Assembly (NCBI RefSeq): GCF_014196635.1
Contig: NZ_JACIEB010000005.1
Coordinates: forward strand, 1-64,000
Direction: 5' to 3'
DNA from: Sphingobium fontiphilum
GTDB lineage: Bacteria > Pseudomonadota > Alphaproteobacteria > Sphingomonadales > Sphingomonadaceae
Length of the DNA stretch: 64,000 nt
Position 1 is the stretch's first letter, and every line of letters begins with the position of its first letter. Made by a program: the position numbers and the translations under genes. Below are positions 41,547 to 52,529 of this stretch, one piece after another. The notes beneath the pieces were generated by a model. That model was not told the origin of the DNA. It was given only the letters and a program-made list of their open reading frames with translations, and searched no databases.

Positions 41547-44279
41547 ATGACCATGCGTATGCTGATCGATGCGCGCCACCGGGAAGAAACCCGGGTCGCC
41601 GTCGTCAAGGGAAACCGGATCGAGGAATTTGACTTCGAATCCGCCGAGCACAAACAGCTCAAGGGAAATATCTATCTCGCCAAGGTGACCCGCGTCGAAC
41701 CGTCGCTGCAGGCGGCGTTCGTCGATTATGGCGGCAACCGCCACGGCTTCCTGGCCTTTTCCGAAATCCACCCCGATTATTACCAGATCCCGCGCGAGGA
41801 CCGCGAGGCGTTGCTGCGCGAAGAACGCGCCCATGCCGAGGAAGAAGCCGCGCTGCGCGCCGAAGCCGACGAGGACGATGACGAGGGCGTGGAAGCGGCC
41901 GAAGGCGGCGTCGAGGATGTCGATGCGCCCGATCTGGACGACGAGGAAGGCGAAGCCGCCGAAACCGCCGAGGGCGAGGAACGCCCGGCCAGAGGCGGCC
42001 GCCGCAAGCGCGACAAGGGCGGCGACGACGCCGCCGACGAACTGCGCCGCAAGCGCATGGCGCTGCGCCGCCGTTACAAGATTCAGGACGTCATCAAGCG
42101 CCGCCAGGTGCTGCTGGTGCAGGTCGTCAAGGAAGAACGCGGCAACAAGGGCGCGGCGCTGACCACTTACCTGTCGCTGGCCGGCCGTTATTGCGTGCTG
42201 ATGCCCAACACCAGCCATGGCGGCGGCATTTCGCGCAAGATTTCGAACGCGGCCGACCGCAAGCGGCTGAAGTCGATCATTGCGGAAATGGCCCTGCCCT
42301 CGTCGATGGGCTGCATCGTCCGCACCGCCGGGCTTCAGCGCACCAAGCCGGAGATCAAGCGCGATTTCGACTATCTCGCCCGCCTGTGGGACGAGATTCG
42401 CGAACAGACGCTGAAATCGGCCGCGCCCGCGCTGATCCACAATGACAGCGACCTCATCAAACGCGCCATCCGCGACATCTACAACAAGGATATCGAGGAA
42501 GTCATTGTCGAGGGCGAGGAGGGATATCGCGCCGCGAAGGACTTCATGAAGCTGCTGATGCCCAGCCACGCGCGGCGGGTGAAGCAATATGCCGACGCCG
42601 TATCGCTGTTCCAGCGCGCCAGCGTCGAGGATCAACTGGCGGCGATGTACAACCCGGTCGTGCAACTGAAATCGGGCGGCTATCTGGTCATCAACCCGAC
42701 CGAGGCGCTGGTGTCGATCGACATCAACTCGGGCCGGTCGACCCGCGAACATGGCATCGAACAGACCGCCGTCGCCACCAACCTGGAGGCCGCGCGCGAG
42801 ATCGCCCGCCAGTTGCGCCTGCGCGACATGGCCGGCCTTGTCGTCATCGACTTCATCGACATGGAGGTGAACTCCAACATCCGCAAGGTCGAGAAGGCGA
42901 TGAAGGAGGCGCTGAAGGACGATCGCGCCCGCATCCAGGTGGGCCGCATTTCGGGCTTTGGCCTGATGGAAATGAGCCGCCAGCGGCTGCGCACCGGCGT
43001 GCTGGAGGCATCGACCCGCGAATGCCCGCATTGCGAGGGCACGGGCCTTGTCCGCACGGCGTCGTCGGCGGGCCTGTCGGCGCTGCGCATGCTGGAAGAG
43101 GAAGCCGCGCGCGGTCGCGGCAGCCTGATCACCCTGCGCGCCAGTCAGGAAGCGGCCTTCTACGTCCTCAACAACAAGCGCCGGGAGCTGGACGAGATCG
43201 AACAGCGTTATGGCGTGCGCATCGCCATCCTGCCCGATGGCGAGGTGGAAGGCGCGCGCATGTCGGTGGAGGCCAGCGGCCCCCGCCCCGAGCGAGTCGT
43301 CCACTATGCCCCGCTGCCGCAGGACGATGAAGACGACCTGCCGGAAGAGGATGAACTGCTCGACGAGGTCGAAGAGGCCGAGGAAGCCCATGCTGGCGAA
43401 GCGCAGGCCGATCGTGGCGAGGATCGCGAAGGCGGCCGCCGTCGCCGCCGCCGCCGCCGCCGCCGGGGCGGCAACCGCGAGGGCGGAACCGATGCCCCCG
43501 TCACCACCGCCGAAGAGGGCGAGGACGGGACCGGGCCTGATGAATCGTCGGATGAGGGCGAGGAAGCCGGGCCGGTCGAAGAGGCGGCAGACGGTGAAAG
43601 CGGCGAAGGCCGTCGTCGCAATCGTCGTGGTCGCCGTGGCGGTCGCCGCCGGCGCGAAGGCATGAGCGATGTCGCGGGCGAAGCGACGGAAGGCGCGGAA
43701 GCGACCGAGGGCGCCGCCGCGGCTGCTGCCGAAGAACCGGTCGCCGAGGCCCCTGTCGAGGAGCCTGTCGCGGAGGAAGCGCCCAAGACTCGCCGCCGCC
43801 CGCGCGCGCGCAAGAAGGTGGAAGCGGCCGAAGAGGCCGCCTCTGAACCAGCGACCGAGGCCAGCGAAGCGCAAGCAGCCGCCCCGGTTGCCGAGGAAGC
43901 GCCCGCCAAGCCCAAGCGCACCCGCCGCAAGAAAGCCGAGCCAAGCGAGGCGGCAACCGCCGAAGCGGCCGAGGCTGCCCCGGAGGCCGAGGCCCCCGCC
44001 AAGCCCAAGCGCACTCGCCGCAAAAAGGCCGAGCCAAGCGTGGTTGAAGCTGTCGAGGCCGAAGTTCCGGCTGCTGAAGCCGCCGCGGCCGTCGAACCGG
44101 CGAGCGCCACCGCCGAAGACGCCGTCGCCCCGCCCGTTGAAACGCCGGTTGCCGAACAGCCGGTGATGGTGGAGGCCGTTGAGGCCGCTGAAGCCCCCGC
44201 CGAAGCGGAAGCGGAAGGCGACACCGAAAGCGATGGCGAGCCGCGCCGCGGCTGGTGGCAGCGCACCTTCGGTCAGTAA
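41547..44279 (+). CDS. rne: Ribonuclease E/G
   Basis: Single-strand endoribonuclease and degradosome scaffold for mRNA decay and rRNA/tRNA processing. From ATG 41547 (GGAGA upstream) it is 910 aa. The S1 domain (GNIYLAKVTRVEPSLQAAFV, then DYGGNRHGFLAFSEI) is split by a strongly acidic insertion at about residues 90-165, as in other alphaproteobacterial RNase E. The catalytic core includes LVVIDFIDMEVNSNIRKVEK. The zinc-link is C493-PH-C496 (CPHCEGTG). From about residue 590 to the end the protein is a low-complexity Arg-, Glu- and Ala-rich scaffold with repeated KPKRTRRKKAEPS units, ending GWWQRTFGQ. Confidence 0.97.
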   Translation: MTMRMLIDARHREETRVAVVKGNRIEEFDFESAEHKQLKGNIYLAKVTRVEPSLQAAFVDYGGNRHGFLAFSEIHPDYYQIPREDREALLREERAHAEEEAALRAEADEDDDEGVEAAEGGVEDVDAPDLDDEEGEAAETAEGEERPARGGRRKRDKGGDDAADELRRKRMALRRRYKIQDVIKRRQVLLVQVVKEERGNKGAALTTYLSLAGRYCVLMPNTSHGGGISRKISNAADRKRLKSIIAEMALPSSMGCIVRTAGLQRTKPEIKRDFDYLARLWDEIREQTLKSAAPALIHNDSDLIKRAIRDIYNKDIEEVIVEGEEGYRAAKDFMKLLMPSHARRVKQYADAVSLFQRASVEDQLAAMYNPVVQLKSGGYLVINPTEALVSIDINSGRSTREHGIEQTAVATNLEAAREIARQLRLRDMAGLVVIDFIDMEVNSNIRKVEKAMKEALKDDRARIQVGRISGFGLMEMSRQRLRTGVLEASTRECPHCEGTGLVRTASSAGLSALRMLEEEAARGRGSLITLRASQEAAFYVLNNKRRELDEIEQRYGVRIAILPDGEVEGARMSVEASGPRPERVVHYAPLPQDDEDDLPEEDELLDEVEEAEEAHAGEAQADRGEDREGGRRRRRRRRRRGGNREGGTDAPVTTAEEGEDGTGPDESSDEGEEAGPVEEAADGESGEGRRRNRRGRRGGRRRREGMSDVAGEATEGAEATEGAAAAAAEEPVAEAPVEEPVAEEAPKTRRRPRARKKVEAAEEAASEPATEASEAQAAAPVAEEAPAKPKRTRRKKAEPSEAATAEAAEAAPEAEAPAKPKRTRRKKAEPSVVEAVEAEVPAAEAAAAVEPASATAEDAVAPPVETPVAEQPVMVEAVEAAEAPAEAEAEGDTESDGEPRRGWWQRTFGQ

Positions 44280-44286
44280 GAAAGCA

Positions 44287-44333
44287 AGGGGGCGTTTCCG
44301 GCATGGCCCGGCCCGCTGGCGACGCCCCCCTTT
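44287..44333 (+). terminator. Terminator of rne
   Basis: AGGGGGCGT (44287-44295) pairs with ACGCCCCCCT (44322-44331), followed by TT at 44332-44333 within a TTT run. The loop holds further GC pairs. It starts 8 bp after the rne stop and overlaps potential upstream starts of the next gene, arguing for a later start there. Confidence 0.65.
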
Positions 44334-44371
44334 CACCCCCGGTTCATCACCGCCATGGCAAGCCCCGGCGC

Positions 44372-45757
44372 GTGATCCGGCCTGCGAACAATCCCTCCGG
44401 CCGCGCCCTGCGCCGCATGGCCCGCGCCGCATCCATGGCGATGCTGGCGCTGGCGGCCTTTGCCCAGACCGGCCATGCCCAGTCGGTGCTGCGCGATGCG
44501 GAAACCGAGGCCTTCATGGCCGACATGTCGGCGCCGCTGGTCAAGGCGGCGGGCATGGAGCCGCGCAATGTACAGGTGCTGGTCATCAACGACCCGGAAA
44601 TCAACGCCTTCGTCGCGGGCGGCCAATATGTCTGGGTGCATAGCGGACTGATCGCGCAGGCCGACAATGTCAATCAGGTGCAGGGCGTTGTCGCCCATGA
44701 ACTGGGCCATATCGAGGGCGGCCATATCATCCGCTCGTCCGAGGGGATCAAGGCGGCGACGGGCATCACCCTGCTCAGCCTGATCGTCGGCGCCGCGGCG
44801 ATCGCGGCGGGCGGCGGCGAAGCGGGCATGGGCATCATGGGACTGGGCCAGCAAGCGGCGATGAGCAGTTTCCTGGCCTTTTCCCGCGCACAGGAAAGTT
44901 CGGCGGACCTTGCCGGCGCGCGTTACCTGTCGGCGGCGGGCATTTCGGGCAAGGGCAGCCTGGAGTTCTTCAAGAAGCTGCAGAATCAGGAATATCGCCT
45001 CGCGATCCCGCAGGACAATAGCTACGGCCGCACCCATCCGCTGTCGGGCGAGCGCATCAACGTGCTGCGCGAGGTCTATGAGGTCGACCCGGCGTGGAAC
45101 AGGCCGGTCGACCCGGCGCTGGAGGCGCGGTTCGAACGGATCAAGGCGAAGCTCGTCGGTTTCGTGTCCGAACCCGCCCAGACACTCATCAAATATCCCG
45201 AGAGCGACCAATCGATCCCGGCCCATTACGCCAGAGCCTATGCCTGGCACAAAAGCGCCTATCCGCAAAAGGCGCTGGCGGAGGTTGATGCCCTTTTGAA
45301 GGCCGCGCCGCACGACCCCTATTTTCTGGAGTTGGAAGGTCAGATCCTGCTGGAAAGCGGGCGACCGCGTGAAGCCATTCCACCCTTGCGCGAAGCGGTG
45401 GCGAAGACCAGCCAGCCGCTGATCGCCACCCTGCTGGGCCACGCCCTGATCGCCAGCGAGGATGAAGCGAATTTTGCCGAAGCCGAACAGGTTTTGCGTA
45501 ACGCCGTTGCCCGCGACCGCGAAAACCCCTTTGCCTGGTATCAGCTTGGCGTCGTTTATGAACGGCGGGGGGACACGGCGCGCGCCGCGCTCGCCACCGC
45601 CGAACGCTATGCCATGATGGGTCAGGACATGCTGGCGCTGCGCAGCGCCGACATGGCTGTGCAGGGCCTGAAACCGGGCACGGTCGATTATCTGCGCGCG
45701 CAGGACATCGCCATGGTATCGCGCGCGGCCGTGGAACAACAGCGGAAGAAGAAATGA
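44372..45757 (+). CDS. BepA-like periplasmic M48 metalloprotease with TPR repeats
   Basis: The 461-aa product (GTG 44372) has a signal peptide (RRMARAASMAMLALAAFAQT, then GHAQ), a zinc protease domain with HELGH at 109-113 (VVAHELGHIEGGHIIRSSEG) and the third-ligand region QESSADLAGARYLSAAG. TPR repeats follow from about residue 270 (FLELEGQILLESGRPREAIP; NPFAWYQLGVVYERRGDTAR). E. coli BepA has the same layout and controls outer-membrane protein assembly. An ATG at 44303 lies inside the rne terminator and an ATG at 44417 would shorten the signal. The 3' end overlaps the DsbA-like gene by 4 bp. Confidence 0.87.
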   Translation: MIRPANNPSGRALRRMARAASMAMLALAAFAQTGHAQSVLRDAETEAFMADMSAPLVKAAGMEPRNVQVLVINDPEINAFVAGGQYVWVHSGLIAQADNVNQVQGVVAHELGHIEGGHIIRSSEGIKAATGITLLSLIVGAAAIAAGGGEAGMGIMGLGQQAAMSSFLAFSRAQESSADLAGARYLSAAGISGKGSLEFFKKLQNQEYRLAIPQDNSYGRTHPLSGERINVLREVYEVDPAWNRPVDPALEARFERIKAKLVGFVSEPAQTLIKYPESDQSIPAHYARAYAWHKSAYPQKALAEVDALLKAAPHDPYFLELEGQILLESGRPREAIPPLREAVAKTSQPLIATLLGHALIASEDEANFAEAEQVLRNAVARDRENPFAWYQLGVVYERRGDTARAALATAERYAMMGQDMLALRSADMAVQGLKPGTVDYLRAQDIAMVSRAAVEQQRKKK

Positions 45758-46521
45758 CCGACCAGAGCAGACCCGATTTCCGATCCGCCCTCTCCAACAG
45801 AAAGATTCAGATGACGCTCGGCTTCCTTATCGCCACCACCGCAGCGGCAGGCACGGCTCTGGCCGTCCAGTCGCCCACCGCCGTAGGCGCTGCTGACAAG
45901 GTCGCGATCGAGCAGATCGTCCATGACTATATCATGGAGCATCCCGAAATCATTCCGCAGGCGATCGAGAAATTGCAGGCCAGGCGCCTGTCGGGCACGA
46001 TCAACGCCCATCGCAGCGCGCTGGAAACCCCTTATGCCGGCGCATGGGAGGGCGCGGCGCAGGCCGATGTCGTGCTGGTCGAATTTTTCGATTATGCCTG
46101 CGGCTATTGCCGGTCTTCGCTGCCCGACCTTGCCAAGCTGGTGGCGGCGGACAGGGGGCTGAAGATCGTCTATCGCGAATTGCCGATCCTGTCGGAACAA
46201 AGCGGCGACGCGGCAAAGGTGTCGTTGCTGGCGGCCGAACGGGGCCGTTATATGGGCTTTCACAAGGCGCTTTATGGCGCGGGCAAGGTGACGCGGGACA
46301 CGATCTTTGCCGCCGCCCAATCCGTCGGCATCGATCGCAAGGCGGCCGAGGCGGCGATGGTCGACAGCAAATATGAAGCCGAGGTCCAGTCGAACATCGC
46401 GCTCGCCCAGAAAATCCAGGCCACCGGCACGCCGACCTTCATCGTCGGGGATCAGGTGTTTTCCGGCGCCGTCGGCTATGATGCGTTGAAAGACGCGATC
46501 GCAGCCGCGCGCAAGCGTTAA
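45754..46521 (+). CDS. DsbA-family thioredoxin-fold protein
   Basis: The 255-aa product has an N-terminal signal or anchor (about 17-40, IQMTLGFLIATTAAAGTALA) and a DsbA-like thioredoxin fold. The redox site is C116-GY-C119 in EFFDYACGYCRSSLPDLAKL, and the cis-Pro loop is TGTPTFIVGDQVFSGAVGYD. A helical N-terminal part (QIVHDYIMEHPEIIPQAIEK) marks the ScsC/BdbD-like subgroup, which may act as isomerase or copper-related oxidoreductase. Coupled to the BepA-like protease (ATGA), suggesting a shared role in periplasmic quality control. Confidence 0.9.
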   Translation: MTDQSRPDFRSALSNRKIQMTLGFLIATTAAAGTALAVQSPTAVGAADKVAIEQIVHDYIMEHPEIIPQAIEKLQARRLSGTINAHRSALETPYAGAWEGAAQADVVLVEFFDYACGYCRSSLPDLAKLVAADRGLKIVYRELPILSEQSGDAAKVSLLAAERGRYMGFHKALYGAGKVTRDTIFAAAQSVGIDRKAAEAAMVDSKYEAEVQSNIALAQKIQATGTPTFIVGDQVFSGAVGYDALKDAIAAARKR

Positions 46522-46533
46522 GGGGCGACCGCC

Positions 46534-46758
46534 ATGGCCCGCCCCCATGCCCGCTACATCGTCGTGCCCCATGAGGGCGTATGGAAGATCAACCTCGACA
46601 ACCGCTATTTCGGACCGTTCGACAGTCAGGAAAAGGCGACGGAAGCGGCCGTGGCGACCGCGCGCAAGGCTGCTGACGCGGGTTTCCCGGCCAGCGTCCT
46701 GCTGATGCGGGACGGCGAATTCGATACGGTCTGGACCAGCCAGACCGACGAGAATTGA
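46534..46758 (+). CDS. DUF2188 domain protein
   Basis: A 74-aa protein with the short DUF2188 fold: YIVVPHEGVWKINLDNRYFG, then FDSQEKATEAAVATARKAAD. It begins 12 bp after the DsbA-like gene and is probably cotranscribed. The family occurs widely as small cytosolic proteins of unknown role. Confidence 0.78.
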   Translation: MARPHARYIVVPHEGVWKINLDNRYFGPFDSQEKATEAAVATARKAADAGFPASVLLMRDGEFDTVWTSQTDEN

Positions 46759-46788
46759 CCGTTGCTGAAAATTTTTCCTCTCCGCGCA

Positions 46789-46813
46789 GGAACCTGTTGA
46801 CCCATCCGGCATT
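46789..46813 (+). promoter_or_regulatory. Possible EcfG-type (general stress) promoter before the receiver gene
   Basis: GGAAC at 46789-46793 is followed after 16 bp by CATT (46810-46813). Alphaproteobacterial EcfG promoters read GGAAC-N16/17-CGTT, so the -35 is perfect and the -10 has one mismatch. It lies 50 bp before the receiver gene. Weak but positioned as expected. Confidence 0.35.
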
Positions 46814-46862
46814 AAAAACCTTCAATCGCCATTACAGATGAAGGGATTTCGGGTCAGTTGCG

Positions 46863-47297
46863 ATGTCTAAGCGGGTTTTGATTGTCGAAGACGAGATTTT
46901 CGTGGCGCTCGAAATCGAACAGGCGGTCGAGGCGGCATCTTTCGATGTCGTCGCCATCGCCGCCGACAGGGCGTCAGCTCTGGCTGTCGCTGACCAGTGC
47001 GATATCGCTCTGGTCGACCTCAACCTGCGCGACGGGCCAACGGGCACGGTCATCGGCACCACCCTGGCGCAAAGCCACGGCGTTCGCGTCATCTATGTCA
47101 CCGCCAATCCCGCCCAGATCGGCGGCGCGTCGTCATCCGCGCTGGGCGTTGTGGTAAAGCCGTTCCGCGAAGCAAGCATCATCGCAGCGCTCAAGCTGGC
47201 GGCGACCGACAATGGCGATCCGCTGGCCGCCGACATCAGCGGCTTTACGCCATTTCCACCGCCCGGCTCATTGAGCGGGATGGGATCGTCAGCCTGA
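46863..47297 (+). CDS. Single-domain response regulator (receiver only)
   Basis: A 144-aa protein consisting of one receiver domain: acidic pair VEDE (8-11), phospho-acceptor D52 in IALVDLNLRDG, T80 in VIYVTANPAQ, and K99 in VVVKPFREAS. No output domain follows, only a short Pro/Gly tail. Such proteins serve as phosphate sinks or intermediates, often with HWE/HisKA2 kinases. The gene converges on an HWE kinase with a 53-bp 3' overlap, so the two are probably partners. Confidence 0.9.
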   Translation: MSKRVLIVEDEIFVALEIEQAVEAASFDVVAIAADRASALAVADQCDIALVDLNLRDGPTGTVIGTTLAQSHGVRVIYVTANPAQIGGASSSALGVVVKPFREASIIAALKLAATDNGDPLAADISGFTPFPPPGSLSGMGSSA

Positions 47298-48760
47298 CGA
47301 CCAGCCCTTCGGCCAGCCATTGCCGGTCGACCTTTCCGCCCAGCTGCCGTTCCGCGCTGAGCGCCATCAGGCGGGTGCCAAAACCGGTTGACCCTGTCTC
47401 TACCGGCGCAGGGCCGCCCAGTTCGCGCCATTCCACAATCCAGCCATCGATATCATCGGCGGGCGACAAGGCCAGTTCGACGCGCCCCTCCGGCACGGAC
47501 AGCGCCCCATATTTGGCGGCGTTGGTCGCCAGTTCATGGAATATCAGCGCCAGCGGCGTGGCCGATCGGTCGTCAATGCGGGGATCATCGCCGCTCACCA
47601 GCACGCGATCGCCATAGGGGGCAAAAAGCTGGTGCAGCAGACCCTGCAGGCTGCTCTGTTCGAAATCCAGCCCACGCCGGGATTCCGCGCTATGCGGACG
47701 GACGAAATCATGGGCGCGGCCCAGCGCCAACACCCGGTCGCGCAGATCGTCGGCTGCGTCGCGGAGCTCCGGGCGCTCGCGCGCGGACAGGCCGATGAGC
47801 CCGGCAATAACCGAAAATATGTTTTTGATGCGATGCGAAAGTTCATGCGCGATCATTTCGCGCTCCTCGATCATCAGCGCCTGTTCGTGAATGTCGGTGC
47901 AACTGCCGATCCAGCGGGTGATGCGCCCGGCGCTGTCCCGGATAGGCAAGGCCCGTCCCAGCGCGCTGCGATATTCGCCGCTGCGATGCCGCAACCGATA
48001 TTCGATCTCATAGGGCTGGCCCGTTTCCAGACTGCGTCCCCACACCCGCCCTGCCCGTTCGCGATCATCGGGATGGACCACATCGACCCAGCCATCGCCG
48101 TTCGACGCCCCTTCGGTTACGCCGGTAAATTCATACCAGCGTTCGTTGAAATAATCGACATGACCATCGACCGACGCCGACCACACCATTTGCGGAATGG
48201 CGTCGGCCAGCGCGCGAAAGCGCGTTTCGCTGTCGATCATCGCCTCGCGCTTGCGCTTCAGCCGCGCCTCGACCTCGCGACCATAACGGCGATCGTGAAG
48301 AAAGGTCATGACCTGCTTGGACAGCAGCACCAGGCCCTGCCTTTGCAACGGCGTCAGGTCGACGCGCGGCTCTCGGTCGATAACGCACAGGGCCCCCAGT
48401 TGCGCCCCATCGGTGTCGACCAGCGGCGCGCCGGCGTAAAAGCGGATATGCGGTTCGCCAGTGACCAGCGGGTTGTCGGCAAAGCGCGGATCCCGACGCG
48501 CGTCGGGAACCAGCATCAGTTCGGAATGACGCATGGCATGGTTACAGAAGGACATGGACCGGGGCGTGCCATCGGCATCCAGCCCGGTGCGCGACACGAA
48601 ACGCTGGCTGTCCTGGTCCACCAGACTGACGACGCAGATCGGCGCTTCGCACAGGGCGGCGCCAAACGCCGTCATCTCGTCCAGCGCCTCAAAACCACCA
48701 GCGTCGATGTCGTAAAGCGCAAGCAGGGCCGCGCGGTCGATGGCGCCGTCGGGGAGGAGT

Positions 48761-48768
<8 letters not shown>
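47245..48768 (-). CDS. GAF-PAS HWE-family sensor histidine kinase
   Basis: The 507-aa soluble kinase has a GAF domain (about 25-155, with [20 protein letters not shown]), a PAS domain (about 180-300, [20 protein letters not shown], then [10 protein letters not shown]), and a C-terminal HWE kinase with phospho-acceptor H312 in [17 protein letters not shown] and the N-box [17 protein letters not shown]. No membrane segment. The ATG at 48768 overlaps the murA stop by 8 bp, so it is read on from murA. Its signal is unknown; HWE/PAS kinases in this order often feed the general stress response. Confidence 0.92.
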
Positions 48769-50044
<1,276 letters not shown>

Positions 50045-50127
50045 GGCCTGTCTCAATAACGGTTAATGCGCGGCGCGCAAGGCGGCCACGCTGTCAGGCG
50101 CATGGAAATCCGTCGCATTTTCACCGC

Positions 50128-50694
50128 TCAGGCGAGCAGTTCCACATCCCAGTACAGCCAGTCGTGCCAGCTTTCGTGCAGATAGCCGGGCGGGAAGGCG
50201 CGGCCATGATCCTGCAACTGCCAGCTGGTCGGGCGGATGGGCGCGACATGGATGTGCATCCCCGCCTCCTTCGGCGTCCGGCCCCCTTTTTTGAGGTTGC
50301 AGGGCGAACAGGCGGTGGTGACATTTTCCCATGTCGTGCGGCCGCCCGCGCGGCGCGGAATGACATGGTCGAAGGTCAGGTCGCTGAGCGATCCGCAATA
50401 TTGGCAGGTGAACTTGTCGCGCAGGAACAGGTTGAAACGGGTGAAGGCGGGATGTTCCGAAGGCTTTACATATTGTTTGAGCGCGATGACCGACGGGATT
50501 TTGATGTTCAGGCTGGGGCTGTGGACTTCGCGTTCATAGCTGGCGACGATGTCCACCCGGTCAAGGAACACCGCCTTGATCGCGGTTTGCCAGGGCCACA
50601 GGCTGAGCGGATAATAGCTGAGCGGCGTATAATCTGCATTCAACACCAGCGCCGGACAATTTTCCGGATGCCGTATCAGGTCTGGGTGATACAT
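50128..50694 (-). CDS. HNH endonuclease family protein
   Basis: The 188-aa product starts MYHPDLIRHPENCPALVLNA and ends with an HNH domain: C97 and C100 (DKFTCQYCGSLSDLTFDHVI), H110, N124, and C129/C132 (ACSPCNLKKGGRT). Four Cys form a structural zinc site. This single-domain, chromosomal type is widely conserved in alphaproteobacteria and is not clearly linked to restriction. Longer upstream starts run into a promoter-like gap. Confidence 0.88.
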   Translation of the reverse strand: MYHPDLIRHPENCPALVLNADYTPLSYYPLSLWPWQTAIKAVFLDRVDIVASYEREVHSPSLNIKIPSVIALKQYVKPSEHPAFTRFNLFLRDKFTCQYCGSLSDLTFDHVIPRRAGGRTTWENVTTACSPCNLKKGGRTPKEAGMHIHVAPIRPTSWQLQDHGRAFPPGYLHESWHDWLYWDVELLA

Positions 50695-50791
50695 GGATCT
50701 TCTCAACCCCCCTTCGCCACCCCCGCTGATTTGACCATGAGCGTGACAAGCGCATGACAGCATTAACGAATATGCCCCGTCAAGAGTCTGT

Positions 50792-51703
50792 ATGATGCCA
50801 CCCGACCCGCTACAGCATATGGTGACCCGCTTCGCCCCCAGCCCGACCGGCCGCCTGCATATCGGCCATGGCTGGTCGGCGCTGATGGCGATGGACATGG
50901 CGCGCGCGGCGGGCGGCGCGTTTCGCCTGCGGATCGAGGATATCGACGGCGCGCGCAGCCGGCCGGAGCATGTCGCGGGAATTGTTGAGGATCTGCGCTG
51001 GCTGGGCGTCGCATGGGACGGCGCGATGATGGCGCAATCAGAACGTCTCGCCCATTATGAATCGGCGCTGGACCGGCTGCGCGCCATGGGCCTGCTCTAT
51101 CCCTGTTTCTGCACGCGCGCCGACATTCAGGCGCAATGGGCCGCGAGCGCAAGCGCCCCCCATGGGTCGGAAGGGCCGGTCTATCCCGGCGCGTGCCGGG
51201 GGATGCCCGCCGCCGAGCGAGCGGAAAAGCTGGCCGCCCTGCCCCATGCCTGGCGGCTGGACATGGCCGCGGCCATCGCCATGGCCGGGCCGCTCGACTG
51301 GCGGGACGCGCCCTTTCCCTATGAGGGCGGCGGCGGGCGCGCGCTCGCCGCCGATCCCGGAACGGCGGGCGACGTGGTGCTGGCGCGCAAGGATGCGCCG
51401 GCCAGCTATCACCTGTCCTGCACGCTGGACGACGCCGCCATGGGGGTCACCCATGTGCTGCGCGGCGCGGACCTGCGCAGCGCGACCCCTGTCCACCGGC
51501 TGTTGCAGGCGCTGCTCGATCTGCCCTCCCCGCTCTATATCCACCATCCGCTGCTGATAGGACCGGATGGCAAGCGGCTGGCGAAGCGGGCCGGCTCCAT
51601 CGCGCTGGCGGAGCTGCGCGCGGCGGGCGTGGCGGCCGATGCGCTGGCCGCCGATCTGCGTGCGGCGCGCTTTCCGGTTGGCATTTCGCTGGGTCAGGCA
51701 TAG
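50792..51703 (+). CDS. gluQ: Glutamyl-queuosine tRNA(Asp) synthetase
   Basis: A truncated glutamyl-tRNA synthetase paralogue that attaches glutamate to queuosine in tRNA-Asp. The 303-aa product has TRFAPSPTGRLHIGHGWSAL with the HIGH motif, the zinc site CFC...Y...C (YPCFCTRADI; VYPGACRG), and a KMSKS-like GKRLAKRAGSIAL. No anticodon-binding domain follows. ATG at 50792 or 50795 are near-equivalent starts. It is divergent from the HNH gene. Confidence 0.93.
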   Translation: MMPPDPLQHMVTRFAPSPTGRLHIGHGWSALMAMDMARAAGGAFRLRIEDIDGARSRPEHVAGIVEDLRWLGVAWDGAMMAQSERLAHYESALDRLRAMGLLYPCFCTRADIQAQWAASASAPHGSEGPVYPGACRGMPAAERAEKLAALPHAWRLDMAAAIAMAGPLDWRDAPFPYEGGGGRALAADPGTAGDVVLARKDAPASYHLSCTLDDAAMGVTHVLRGADLRSATPVHRLLQALLDLPSPLYIHHPLLIGPDGKRLAKRAGSIALAELRAAGVAADALAADLRAARFPVGISLGQA

Positions 51704-51712
51704 ATAGGGGAC

Positions 51713-51949
51713 ATGAACGTCGTCCTGATCCTCGCCCTGCTGGCGGCCATGGCCGCGACCCTGTTCGCGCTGATCCGCGGCATCGTCGCCTTCCTGCAAA
51801 CCACCAAGGAAGAACTCAACTCGCCCGACGGCGGGCCGAGCCCGTCGAGCCTCAAACAGAACAAGATGATGTTCAACCGCATCCTGTTTCAGGCGCTGGC
51901 GATCATTATCGTCGTGCTGATCCTGTTGATGAGCGGCGGCGGCAAATAA
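51713..51949 (+). CDS. HIG1-domain small membrane protein
   Basis: The 78-aa product has two membrane helices (about 3-25 and 55-74) joined by a polar loop with NKMMFNRILFQ, the pattern of HIG1/twin-transmembrane proteins linked to respiratory complexes. It starts 9 bp after gluQ and ends 3 bp before the adenosyltransferase gene, so all three are probably one transcript. Confidence 0.78.
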   Translation: MNVVLILALLAAMAATLFALIRGIVAFLQTTKEELNSPDGGPSPSSLKQNKMMFNRILFQALAIIIVVLILLMSGGGK

Positions 51950-51952
51950 GCC

Positions 51953-52522
51953 TTGGTCAAGCTCAACAAGATTTACACGCGCACCGGTGACGACGGCACG
52001 ACCGGCCTCGTCGACGGATCGCGCCTGCCCAAATATGCCGCGCGGATGCGGGCGGTGGGCGATGTCGACGAAGCCAACAGCGCGCTGGGGCTCGCCGTCC
52101 TCGCCATGGGCGATTGCGCCGAGGCGGCGTGGGCGCGAACGATCCAAAACGACCTGTTCGACCTGGGCGCGGACCTGGCGACGCCGGTGCCAGAAGGCCA
52201 GGACGAACCCTGGGCGCTGCGCATCGTGGCGAGTCAGGTCGGACGGCTGGAAGCCCAGATCGACGCGATGAACGCGCGCCTCACCCCGCTCGACAGCTTC
52301 ATCCTGCCCGGCGGATCGGCGGCGGCGGCGGCCGTCCACCTTGCTCGCGCCATCACGCGCCGCGCCGAACGCAGCGCGGTGGAGGCGGCGGCGGGCGTGG
52401 CGATCAACCCGCAGGCGCTCGCCTACCTCAACCGCCTGTCCGACTGGCTGTTCGTGCTCGCCCGCTGCCTGAACGACGACGGGCGCGCCGACATCAAATG
52501 GGTGCCCGGCGCGTCGCGATAA
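51953..52522 (+). CDS. Cob(I)yrinic acid a,c-diamide adenosyltransferase (PduO type)
   Basis: Transfers adenosine from ATP to cob(I)alamin to make coenzyme B12. The 189-aa product has the PduO ATP motif YTRTGDDGTTGLVDGSRLPK, then VGDVDEANSALGLA, the ARAITRRAERSAVEAAAG substrate site and NRLSDWLFVLARCLN. The start is a TTG at 51953 immediately after the HIG1 gene; no ATG is available before the conserved part. Confidence 0.93.
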   Translation: MVKLNKIYTRTGDDGTTGLVDGSRLPKYAARMRAVGDVDEANSALGLAVLAMGDCAEAAWARTIQNDLFDLGADLATPVPEGQDEPWALRIVASQVGRLEAQIDAMNARLTPLDSFILPGGSAAAAAVHLARAITRRAERSAVEAAAGVAINPQALAYLNRLSDWLFVLARCLNDDGRADIKWVPGASR

Positions 52523-52529
52523 ACGCGGT

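Noticed and set aside
44303-44371. Earlier ATG start for the BepA-like protease.
   Set aside because: It lies inside the rne terminator hairpin and would put a long non-hydrophobic segment before the signal peptide.
41544-44432. 962-aa minus-strand frame opposite rne.
   Set aside because: Shadow of the low-complexity rne sequence; low-complexity translation without domains.
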